DNA of 64,000 nucleotides. Source: Sindora glabra. Taxonomy: Eukaryota; Streptophyta; Magnoliopsida; Fabales; Fabaceae. The position numbers and the translations under genes were made by a program. Below the pieces are notes generated by a model. The model worked only from the letters and a program-made list of their open reading frames with translations, had not been told where the DNA came from and searched no databases. The stretch is taken from the NCBI GenBank assembly GCA_020226215.1, contig CM035232.1, positions 53,286,851-53,350,850 on the forward strand, written 5' to 3'. Shown in pieces: positions 40,951-52,381 of this stretch (positions within the stretch are counted from its first letter, which is position 1; each line of letters begins with the position of its first letter).

Positions 40951-41089
40951 TAGTGGAGCAAATTTACCTTGATCGTGAAATTCATGAACAAAATATTTTA
41001 TAAAATTTTGTAACTTTATTCATAAATTTTACTATTCAAAATAAATTTACCTTGCCATCCCTAGATCACAGTGGTTTTATTGTTTTTAG
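40951..41089. other. Spacer between LINE and MITE
   Basis: Begins with the right-hand copy of the candidate 9-bp LINE target duplication. Nothing else seen. Confidence 0.5.
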
Positions 41090-41505
41090 AGAAAACTACA
41101 AATAACCCCCTTGAATTATGAGATATTTGGATTTCACCCTCTTAAATTATAAAAATTTGAAATTTACCTTTTAAAATTATATAAAACTTAAATTTTACCC
41201 TCACTGTTAACAAGTTAAGGGTTGTAATACTTAATGACGATTTTCTAACACTTAGCGTTAGCTATAAACTGTTATTACTGTTATTAGATTAGTAGTGGTT
41301 TATAACTATCGATAAATAAAAAATTTTAAAACAAGGAAATTTAACGATGGTTTTTAACTTTCAGTAAATAAAATATAATAACAGCAATTTTCCTAACAGA
41401 TTTTATTAATTTAGTAATAGTGAGAGTAAAATTTAAGTTTTTATAATTTAAGGAGTAAAATCTAATTTATCCATAATTTAAGGGGTTATATAAACTTAGC
41501 CCTTG
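41090..41505. mobile_element. MITE, about 415 bp, long inverted arms
   Basis: The left arm (AAATAACCCCCTTGAATTAT at about 41101, then CACCCTCTTAAATTATAAAA) and the right arm, reversed (TATATAACCCCTTAAATTATG, then ACTCCTTAAATTATAAAAAC), pair over about 100 bp. The text of the arms, a CCCCTTAAATTATGG-type motif, is recognisable from a widespread plant MITE group of Mutator or hAT type; that assignment is from memory. Exact ends and target duplication could not be fixed. No coding content. Confidence 0.65.
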
Positions 41506-41588
41506 TAAAATAACTATTCACTTAAAGAGATGTCCAATAAAAAGAATAATTGCTGCGTAAGTATTAAGAATATGACATTAGCCCGTTA

Positions 41589-41810
41589 ATGGTTTATGTT
41601 GATGAGAATCTAAGAAGGCCCATGGAAGACATAGGCTTGAAGGCATTGGAAGAGCTTCAAGGACCAATGACAAGAGTAAAGGCAAAGATGATTAATGAAG
41701 ATCTAGAGAAGATGATTGCTGTCATATTTGAAAGAAAATGTAGACAAGAATTCCTTATTAAGAAAGACATGTCCAGTCAAAAAATTCGTTGCCACATAAA
41801 CATTAAATAG
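41589..41810 (+). pseudogene. Retroelement polyprotein fragment
   Basis: An open frame of 73 codons contains LQGPMTRVKAKMINEDLEK. A GPMTRARAK-like phrase occurs near the ends of many plant Ty3/gypsy Gag-Pol proteins, so this is most likely an isolated scrap of such an element. No flanking retroelement sequence could be recognised. A short host peptide is less likely. Confidence 0.45.
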
Positions 41811-42636
41811 ATATACTAACAAAAAAATTGAGATTGGATAAAATTACATTAGTTGGGATTAAATTGATGAAGACATTTCTTAAAAGTAAAATTAATATAA
41901 ATTATATTTCACATAAATAAAAATATTTATTTATTTATTTGTATTATCAGCTATCAAAATTGCATTCCGACGCAACAATGCGACTCGTGTAAAATTTTAT
42001 ATCTCCAGAGCACTCATTTATCATTTTCAAAAAGGATAAATTTGAGATAAAAATTTTTAAATGTTTATTATAATGTTCTTTATTCAAATCGCTATAAGTT
42101 TATTAATGTTTCTATTAATTATTAATATTGGAAGTAAAATAATGTAATTGATATAGATATCATAATTTGAATAAAAAATTTTATGGTAAATACATAAGAA
42201 ACTTTACCTAAATTTTACTCGTGCAAAAATGCAATAGTTAAGTGAAAAACAATGAAACTTACCCACCACGACAAATCCGCTTGAATAATTTATGTTATTC
42301 TATTACAATTACAAAAAAATATTAAAAATATTTGTGTGTAATATCATTGCATGATCATAAAACGAAAATCCAAAAGTAAAATATAATGGTCATTTAAATC
42401 ATATCCTATCCTATCTGCTTTATCTCTCAAAAAAACAAAAAATTGTCTGTGAAAACGAAAATTGTCCTTAAAATCCAACTTTATGAAGTGATTTTATTTA
42501 CAGATACAATTAATGTCCTGCTAGCCGCCAAAATAAGAAACTCGTTCCAAATTTATAGAAATTGTGATAAATGCATGCAGTAGTCCAAACTCAAGAAAAT
42601 TTCTATGGACTTTGTCACTTTTTATTATAAAAAATT
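41811..42636. other. AT-rich intergenic DNA
   Basis: Nothing recognisable. Confidence 0.4.
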
Positions 42637-43035
42637 CAAAGAATAAAAAAAATACCTCCTTTATTGGTTGGGTTCCATCCACGTTTAGAAATTACTTTCT
42701 TAAACTTTACAAAATTTGAAAATTACATCCACTATACATTTAATTAATTATTTTATTAAATTATATATTTTAAATAATTTTAAAATAAAAATCATTGACT
42801 TTATCATTTTTCACATATAATTTATATATTATATAATTAATAGAGATTTAATTATATAATGAACTTCAATTAAATATTTGTAAATGGGTTGTAAAATTGT
42901 GTATAATGACAAAATAATGAATATTAATTTTAAATTTTGTGATGGTAGAGGGTTGATTATAAATTTTTAAAGTTTAAAGAAATAAAATCTAATCACCTTA
43001 TAATTGAAGGAGATATTTTGAATTTTTTTAAAAAA
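42637..43035. mobile_element. MITE related to those at 18.0 and 41.1 kb
   Basis: The left arm (AAAATACCTCCTTTATTGGT, later TTTCTTAAACTTTACAAAAT and GAAAATTACATCCACTA) pairs with the right arm, reversed (AAAATATCTCCTTCAATTAT, later ATTTCTTTAAACTTTAAAAA). The vocabulary (CCTC...TTAAA...AAATTTGAAAATTAC) is shared with the 18-kb element. The centre is AT-rich with no coding content. The ends are approximate. Confidence 0.6.
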
Positions 43036-44260
43036 TTTAAGATAACTTTGTCTCTAAAATTACTAAAATTCATTATTAAAGTGAAAATGTTAATTTAATT
43101 ATATTTCAATGGAAATTTAAAGACCTGAAATTCTTTTGTTTATTTAACACGATTTTTATCTGGTTTTCTTTTTTCAAAATATATGAATAGAAAGAAAACT
43201 AGGTTTTTCAATACACGAATTTTAAGTGGAGAAATATTTATGTAAACCAATAAATTATTGTAGCGAAAATTGAAGTATCTTTGAATTTCAGCCATTTTCG
43301 TAAATTATTAAGTTAATTTGTGACTATACATGTTAGTCTAGTATTTTGAAAAGTACCATTTGAGGATTTTGATATCGACAAAGAGCATTTGTCAAGTAAA
43401 TAGCTCTAATTCCTAAGTAGAATTATTTAATAATTATATCTACCAATTATTTGTGTTAAAAATGCTTAAATAATCAAATTAGATAAAATTTGATCACAAA
43501 ACCTTATCTATGTAAATCTAATTATTTAATCATTCATTCTATTACATAAAATAATAGAGTTTAGAATAATAATTGTTCTAGGATTAATGCAAATTCATGG
43601 TTCAAAGGAAGTGCAAAACGATGTATAAACTAGGTAGGTAAAGAAAAATGAACTCTAGGGTGTTTAGCCCATTTTACCCCTATTATTACTCTACAATTAT
43701 TTTCTGGATAACTAGAGATGCCAATATTATATTTAGTAATTAAAAAAAAACTTCCTGATTTTATTATTAATGACATATTTTGAAGATAAAATAAGGAAAA
43801 AATAAATAAATGAAAAAAATGGGAAAAAAAAGGAAAATATGAGTATTTAAGGCGTTGGAGGACTGTCGAGAAACATTAATCATAAATTATTATATGCTTC
43901 TCCTCTACCATGAAACTATCAAACAAGAAATTGATGATTTAACATTCCCTTTCTTTATGTTTATTCAAACAGTAGCATAAGGTTTTAACTTTTAATTATA
44001 AAAAGGGAGATTTTATCGACTATGGTTTATGTAAATTTAATTTGGTCGATGCATTATCGCAAAATTTTATGCCCTTGTTTCATACAAAGTTCGTATGAAA
44101 TTGCAATTATTTTTTCAACAAATATATTACAAGATTTTATATATCAAAAAATAATTTTATTTTAAAATTTATAAAAAAAATTTACCAAATCTTCGTAGGA
44201 AAGCATTGCACCTATTATGATTTAGCTCCATTATCTCCACATTACCAACAAGAACTTAAG
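43036..44260. other. AT-rich intergenic DNA
   Basis: No feature could be supported. Confidence 0.4.
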
Positions 44261-44455
44261 CCCGATTTATTTTAATGGAGAGTATTTTTTATAAAAATAT
44301 AATTATAAATTATTAAGATAGTACAAGAAAAGTATAATTAATATTTTTATAAAAACATAATTACAACCCCTATTTATTTTAATAGAAATATTTTTTATAA
44401 AAATATAATTATGAATTATTAAGAGAGTGAAAAAAATTGATATATTTAATATTAA
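44261..44455 (+). repeat. Direct duplication, about 106-bp spacing
   Basis: GATTTATTTTAATGGAGAGT (from 44264) recurs at about 44370 as TATTTATTTTAATAGAAATA. Both copies continue TATTTTTTATAAAAATATAATTAT and AATTATTAAGA. It begins just after TTAA, as does the 31.7-kb MITE, whose end is similar in wording. This may be a doubled terminus of such an element. Confidence 0.6.
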
Positions 44456-44612
44456 ATATAACGATTTTGATGAAAATTAACTTCCTTTTTTTTAAAAAAA
44501 TATTTTCTTTTATTACTATAATTTTAAAGATTAATTTTATAAAATATAAAAACCTATGGTATACCTTCATTATATGAAAAAGTAAGATTTTTCTTATAAA
44601 AATTATCTTCTA

Positions 44613-44928
44613 CTCCCTCTGTTCCTTTTTATCTATAGTATTTTTTTAAAAAAATTATTTTTTTATCTGTTACTTTAGAATTTCAATTAAATATTAAATA
44701 TTTTTTTTTTAAATTTATCCTTCTCTTTCATTAATAAATACTTTATTATTCTACACTATTAGTTAACTTACATTTATTTCTTTATATTTTTTTCTCTATC
44801 TTCAACTATCTTAAATTTTGTGCATAAAGGGTAATTTTGTAAAACTCATTAAAAATAAACAAATTCGACTAATTTTTTAATATGTATAAAATCAATTAAT
44901 GCTGATAGATAAATAAGAACAGAGGGAG
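44613..44928. mobile_element. Stowaway MITE (Tc1/mariner type), 316 bp
   Basis: The left end CTCCCTCTGTTCCTTTTTAT (44613) and the right end, reversed from 44928 (CTCCCTCTGTTCTTATTTAT), are near-perfect inverted repeats. Both are flanked by TA (44611-44612, 44929-44930). CTCCCTCCGT termini with a TA duplication define the plant Stowaway group. It is non-coding and would be moved by a mariner-like transposase supplied elsewhere. Confidence 0.93.
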
Positions 44929-44930
44929 TA

Positions 44931-46719
44931 AAAGATAAATTGAGCCTCAGACCTATTAATGGATTTTCTAAAGGAGGACAAAGTGTAAGGAAATCAATAA
45001 TTAGTAAGTATTAAAGAAGGGATCGAGTTTCCTCCCTGCTATTCCCATTCTCCTTGTCTTCTATAAGCGCTCTTAACATAGGATACATTAATAGATAGAC
45101 CTTTACATTTAATTTGGATCTATGAAAAAAAAAATGGAAATAAAACATATGAAAAGGAGTAAGTTTTAAAATAAATTTGTTAGTGTTTAAATGTAATGGA
45201 AATTTTGGGGGTGAGAAAAAATTATTGAAAAGTATCTCCAGAATCAACAAAATATTTCTACCAAACAAGTGTAAAAAGGGGATTAAAACTTTATAATTAT
45301 AAAATTGCCCTTTTCTTAAGTTTATGGTTTAGTTGATTTACAGTATGAATAATTTGGTCATTTATTAAAATTAATTTTTTAATTAATTTAAATAAAAAAT
45401 TAATATTTTTATTAATTTTCTTTTATCTATTTTTATACATATCAAAAAAATAAGGAAAAAAGTATTTTTTTATATTTTTTTAATATCTTTTTTTAAATCT
45501 ACTTTCTTTTCATATTTTTTCTCACCATATCAACAGTACAATTGGCCCTCCATAAATTTAAAATCAGTTTGTATCTGATTTGTACCCATCGAATATGGTT
45601 TTTCCTCAATTTGAAACTAATTCATTCTTGATTTATATATCCGTAAAAAACCAATTAAGATATAAGATCATTTTCAAATAAAAAAAATCAATTATTTGAT
45701 CTTCTTCTGAAATTAAAACAAGGGGAAAGTTATGGGCTGCCTGAAGATCCAATCTCCAGGAGGCCAGCCCCACCCAAGAATTAGTGTTTGAAAAATATAA
45801 AAGAAAAAGAAAAGTAAAGGGAAAAGAAGGATCAAAGTACAGACAATATAGCTAAATACCCTTAATTGGGACGAGGTCACTAGTGCTCTAAGAGCTTGGT
45901 TGAATATGACTCCAATACTATCTAAGGTGAATCAAAACCATATCTCGTGGTGCTTAACAACTATTTGCCCGCAAAGATCTCTCCTTTTCGCATGAAAAGG
46001 ATGCTACATTCCCGATCATCGAGAATAAATATGTAAGAGGACATTTGGATTGGTGAAATAGAATGAAAATATATAAAGAAATTGTCAAAAAATTTGTTTA
46101 TCATGCTTTATAGAATGAAAATGAATAAATGATAATGATTGATCATTTTATTAAATGATGAAAATTTCATTTCACAATAAAAGTGATAGGATAGGTTATT
46201 CTATCATTCATATAATGACTTTTTTTATACAAATATCCTTCATATTTTTCATATATTTTAACATTATTTTTTGTTAATATATAATAAAAAATATTAGTTT
46301 TTGAATATTTATTTATAAAAATATTTTAATAATTATATTTTCAAGAATAAATTTTAAAATATTAATTTTTGTACTCTTTACAAAAAAATAAATATAAAAT
46401 TTAGTAAATTAAAATTTTTATACTTTTCTTATAAATTTTTTTGTTAATTATAATTTTGATGATAAATTTTAATTTATGGTAATTTTTGTTATTGATCATA
46501 TCATATATAATATTCAATTATTTAATAAAATATTTATTATTTTGTAATAAGGTCATTATTATCATTAAGTATATTTTTTCTTTCCATTTGTATATTATTT
46601 TATTATACCAAATATAAAAATAAAATAAAATACTTATTCAATTTCTTATCATACCAAAAGTAATAATGGAAAGGTTGTTCCATTCCATTTCTTTCCCATT
46701 GCCACTTTCATTCGATTCC
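44931..46719. other. Intergenic DNA left of the LARD-like element
   Basis: No gene. The 85-codon minus frame at 45011-45268 has no recognisable domain. A more complex 270-bp piece (45725-45995) is not visibly repetitive. The stretch 46040-46715 begins GGACATTTGGATTGGTGAAA and ends with GGAATGG-rich sequence on the opposite strand, so it may be a diverged MITE into which the LTR element inserted. ATTCC at 46715-46719 is the left target duplication. Confidence 0.35.
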
Positions 46720-49082
46720 TATCAAGACTTGTCCCTCCGACACATGACTGGTGTAAGGAGTCATTTTGCATGATAACTTACCAACCTTTCCTAAATGCAT
46801 CTAGATTCACTTATTGCATGCAATTGTGCTTTCTTAAGAATAGATGAATGTAATTTTTGAAAACTTGTTATGGAATCAATAAATGTATTGTTTCATGCAT
46901 AACTATTCCAACTGTCTTAAGACATACCTTACTACCCATGATCTCATACAAGCACACTTCATAATCATCTAATAATAGTTGGTTACATATGGGGAAAAAG
47001 TCTCAAAAGAAAATAAAACAGATAATAAAGAAAAAGAAAATAAATTTTTCAAAGAATTATTTAAGTTAGATATTAGTATTAGAATGTAGGGAATCTAAGT
47101 TGGATCTTGGGAGGAACCTTTAGATTTATATCTAGGGTAAATGATCATATTTCTCATATTTTTGCCAAGAAAGGGAAGAGAACCTCTAACAATTTAACTT
47201 ATCTATTAGAAAATACAACATATACACACATGCTCTTAGATCCCAACTAAGACCTCTTCAACCAAATACCATATTATAGGCACATGGAAGGTTATTCTTA
47301 CTTTTATCATAATTCATTAACAACCACACATAAAATCATAAGCAATTACCAGTCATAACATCACATTCATCTAAATTATCTGCATTCATCAATGTCATCA
47401 TTCAAGTTTACACATGATAACAAAATAAAGAAAGCAATTCAATTTCTTTATAACCCTTAAGTTTGCCTTATCCCCTCACAATTAGGCACTTGGGATTCAA
47501 TGCATAATATAATAATATGTTATGGTTCAAGTATAGTGAAGACAACCTCAGTAGACTTTCAACACTATGGCCATTTAGTAAAAATAGTCTTGTGTAGACT
47601 TCTAACACCATTTATGACTCACAACCTTTCGACATAGTGACCATTTAGTGAAAACTGGCTCTTCATGGGCTTGCACATATTACGACACATATCATACCAC
47701 CCTTATTATGATTTCCTTCATTCATGTTATATGTCAAACTTAATCAATACCATCTTATACATAAAGTATATGCTAATCATATCATATTTTAAAACATATT
47801 GCAGGTCTTAATTCATATTATTGATCTTAATCACAATCGTCCTTAAATAAATTTAAAATATTATAGCTATTCATACATATATAAGAGGTAAAAATCACTA
47901 TTTTAGGCTAATAATTCATTTCATATATTAACATACATCAATGTGGATACTTATATTTGACTTAAAAATAATTTTTCAAATCATAGTACAAATTTTAGGC
48001 CCTAATGGAACAATAATTGAATGTTAAGGGTACAATAGTCAATTTTTGGTTTCTAAAAAAGGACGCCTATTGAATCACTAGACCAAGTAATTGATTGTAA
48101 GGATCTGGCAATCATAGTTAGGGTTGGTTTTTCAAAATTCTTAGTGTGAAGTTATTGTTATATGTAGCCATAAATGTCATCTAATCCATTTATTAATCAA
48201 TCAATCCACCTGAAGTCATAAATACACATTAAAGGTTCTATATATATACCATTTGTATCATTAATCATCCATTTAACATTTCAAATCAACATATATATCA
48301 TAAAACCTATAAAACTTATACTAAACTAAGAAAACCATTTAAATCCTTAAGATGAAACTAAAATGTTTACTCACTTCATATGGAAAAGGATTTAGAATGT
48401 TGGATTTATCATCTCTTGGCCCCAATCCATCAAGTTTCCAAAGATTTCAACACTAGGGTTCATTACTCTCTTTTTAAGTTTAATATTCAAATCCTTTCAA
48501 ATCTAAAGTAAACTATAAAGAATCTTGTTACCGTGAAAATCTTACCTTGATTGCAAGAAGGACTTGATGAAAATTTTATCCCCTTAGTTAATTAATTGAA
48601 GAAGATTTGTGGAAAAGAGGAAAAACAAAAAGAACAAGGAAAAAAATGAGAGAGTTAGGATTTAGAAATGGAATGAAATAGGAAATGGCTAATTTTTAGT
48701 CTTTAAAGTGATAGGGGCATTTTTAGCCTTTTGTTCTAAATCTCATTCATACTCACATTTTTACTGCTAATCATTTATAACTTTTGATTCTTTTATTAAG
48801 AAGCATTTTTCTTTTTTAAACCTAACTTAAACAATTTATTTCTATTTACCATAAATTTCTATTCAAAACTCATTTAATTAGTTAGTTCTCTTTCCTCAAT
48901 TTTTCATTCATATTTTCCTTATAGGAATTTAAGTCATTTCACATAAAATTTTCATTTTGAAATTGTCATGATAATAGTTACCTAAATAATTACTTCTTTC
49001 ACATCAGTAAAATTCTAAAATTTGAAAGAAATGTAACAAACTAATGAGTAATTAAGATTTTAAACTTTAAAAAGTTGTAATA
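46720..49082 (-). repeat. 3' LTR of the LARD-like element
   Basis: 2,363 bp. It starts on the minus strand near 49082 with TATTACAACTTTTTAAAG, where TG has become TA. It ends at 46720 with AAGTCTTGATA. Inside, 47530-47690 holds degenerate repeats of CTATGGCCATTTAGTGAA-like text, mirrored in the other LTR at about 53195-53340. The leader ends CAATCAAGGTAAG on the minus strand (48541-48553). Confidence 0.8.
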
Positions 49083-52000
49083 ATACTCTTACCTAGAAAA
49101 GAATTTATCCCTAAATTCTAAAGGCATCTTATGTGTACTCAGTTTAAGGCATACTACTAATTTAGTTTATGTGTGATACTCATGCTTGTTACTAATCCTC
49201 AAAACTTATACATAATTTGCTCATCTTCGATAGTCAAGTATTTTCTTTAATCTATTTAGTTTAGATTTTTGAATCTCTTTATAGTTAACCTATTTGCCAC
49301 TTTACTTACTACTCTTTAATTATTCTAATCATCTTGCTATTACTTTCACCATAGCATTATCAACATAAAGTTCATGTATTAAATGGTTAACTTTAATATC
49401 CATTGGTGGTAAGGTTGATAGCTTAAATGTGTATAAGCAAAATTGATACTAATATGTCATATCTAGTCATGCACTATCATTATCATCATTACATGGACAT
49501 TAAGTTTGGCAAAATACTAACATAGTGAGAGTCATGACACACGAATCTAGTTCCTAAGGCATATCACTTGAGAAGATCACCAATTCATATTTTCTTCCAT
49601 CTTACAACCAAATTTGTATTCCTAGATTAGGTTCTTTTGACAAGATTAAGTATGCTTATTAATCTTCTCAAATGGTTAAGCCCTATTAAGCATGCTTACA
49701 AAAGAAGATAACCCCTAACATCTTAAGCACATAAATACTAACAATAGGAAATATAACTTGTTCCTAACTTAGGAAAGGATATATAAATTTTAGGCACCTT
49801 GTGGACATCGAGCAATTTTGTTGTCATTTGTTTCTATGATGACATACTTAAACCTAGAGAGATGTCATCACATTATTATTGGGGTTGAAAATGAGTACAA
49901 ACCCTAGTTATTAATTACTTAATTATGTATCCTAAATCTTAAATACATTTAACTAAAAAAGTTTTCAAGGGTTCATCTTTAACAAAATTATCCTAAATTT
50001 CATAAACTTTTTTCTTATATAATTATGAACTTTATCATGAAACATTAAACTCACTGACTTTTCCTATTATTATACTATTTTTCATGGTGACTCATTATCA
50101 TTCAAGCTTATTTATTATAAAGTATATAAATTTAAGCTTCAACATAAATTGCACCTTTCTCATACACATGTCATTAAATTCTAGTTCCTATACAACTTTC
50201 ACAATTCCATGTTAAGTACAAATGTGGACATAAATACACCAAAAGATTACATCAATAAATTCAAGGACTATTGCTGCACATTCACTTTGTAGTAATTCAA
50301 CAATATTTATTAAAATAACATAAAGAAAAGAAAGCATATTACAAAATCTCATTATATTCAACATCTAGCTTACTACGATAAAGGTATATAAGTTGCATAA
50401 CACTATCTAAGACTGCCCCTTCAGTCAAGATATTATAGGCTAAACTTCTTAACTCTGCAGTTTCACTTCACTTATGATACAAAAAGTTCTTAAATTATCT
50501 AACATTAACCATATCCTGATAACTCTTATCAATTTCCATATCCCATTAGGTTTAATGCAAGTTACTTAATTTCTTTTCTCCATTTAATTTTAGTATCCAC
50601 TACCCTTGTTATACTTTACTATTTTTTCTAGAAAAGTAAGTAAACCAATTACTAGAATAATCTTTATAACTTTACTCATCATAATAGAACCAAATAATAT
50701 CTCACTCTCATTTTATTTAACCATAAACAATGGTCTTAAGTGATTTATCCTTTTAAATGAGGCATAAGGTCCAAATATCAAAGCTTCATATCATATTAGT
50801 ATCACACCACATCAAATTTTCTTTTTATATAGCCCTAAATATGTTTCTATATGTGTTTGTATGTAAAACTAGAATACACTTGCCTATTCAAACAAAATTC
50901 AAAATCTAAAGCTTCAAGATATCATAACACATTAAGCCATCTTTTTTTATAACTTCTTTTCTTATACAAGTACAATTATTTTTACTAACTCCTTTCATTC
51001 TCGTTTCTCATATTTGTTACTAACTAACTGCATTCTATATGAATAAGTATGCATAATATCTTTTAAATTCATAAATCATATAGTAATGCATGGAATCAAG
51101 GTTATAATCGATTATAGGTTCCTAAAGAGCAACTCTAACATCTATAGCCAATTATGTAGTTAACTACATGATCACAATGAGTGACTTTGGCTAAACATAA
51201 TTGATTATGTAGTTGACTACCTTTGTCCAAAGGGCAACACTAATGGCTCCTTTCATTTTCTCAATGTTTTACCCTCAACCATAGGTTTGCTAGTCACTTA
51301 AGCTTATTCACACATTATTATATGGATATTAACCTAGTATTAAGCCATCGTAAAGCATGAGGTTAATCTAAGTTGTGACACAATCAAACGTCTAACTAAT
51401 ATAACTCTTTAACTAAGATTATGTAACCTATATTATTCAAATAAACAATATGCTTGCTTAATCATTGTTTTATTTTGATGTATTTACGCTTATACATGCT
51501 TTACCCTTCCTACTTACTCATTCACGTCCAAGTTCATAATTGCACCATGTTCTCACCCATTTTATGAATAAATCATAATGTTTCAATAAATCTATGAATA
51601 AGTCAAAATTCTTCCATCACTATTGTCTCCTTCTAGAATTTATAGTTTAAACTAATGACTTTCATACATGGAGCGCATATAAAATTTATTTTAGTTAAAA
51701 TATAGTTCATTCCAATCTTGTCAAAATCTTAAAACCCTTAGGCTGGTTTAAAGGTTAACTCTTTCCTGACAACTTATGTCTCTTATGAAGTACTATAACC
51801 ATATATGATTATTTGTTTGAATACATTAATAGTAAATTAACTTAGTCTATTAGTATTTTACTTAAGGGATATCTCAAGTCACTACTAAGAATTAAACTAA
51901 TTACAATGTGTGGACATCCTACTACTAGTGTAAAGTCAGGATTATTAAAGTAAACTCATACATAAACAATATTTTTATATATATTATGTTTAACTAACCT

Positions 52001-52381
52001 TTTTAAGGCATAAACATGCGAAACAAGAATAACAATCAAATTTATTTACTAAATTAAACTACCAATCTATACTCTTTTTTGTATTAGATCAATCATAACA
52101 AATACTCATAAAAGAAGTCATTAATAAATTGAAGGATGATAATAAAGTTAAATATAGAAAAGTATTTACATAAGTCATTTGTAACTACCTATGATTAAAA
52201 GTGGTTTATAGAGATAATGGTGTGGAAAAAGTTAATGGTAAGTCCAATTATGTCCCTTTCTCTAATAGTTGCTACCTTACTACAAAGTGCTCATAGCTTT
52301 ACTTGCACGGTTGGAGATATTTATGCCATGAGTCTAACAACATGTATCCTTAGGCCCTAAACCATGCTTTTGAGATCAACC
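49083..52381 (-). other. Interior of the LARD-like element, no coding sequence
   Basis: 3.3 kb without any recognisable gag, protease, RT or integrase motif in six frames. A perfect 16-bp palindrome ATGTAGTTAACTACAT (51154-51169) and a near copy, TGTAGTTGACTAC (about 51208-51220), occur 50 bp apart. No other structure noted. Confidence 0.6.
52366..52378 (-). other. Primer-binding-site-like motif of the LARD-like element
   Basis: Minus-strand TGATCTCAAAAGC followed by ATGGTTTAGG lies just inside the 5' LTR. It resembles TGGTATCAGAGC, the site complementary to initiator tRNA-Met, with G-to-A changes and one extra base. Position and the following ATGGTTTAGG support it. Confidence 0.55.
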
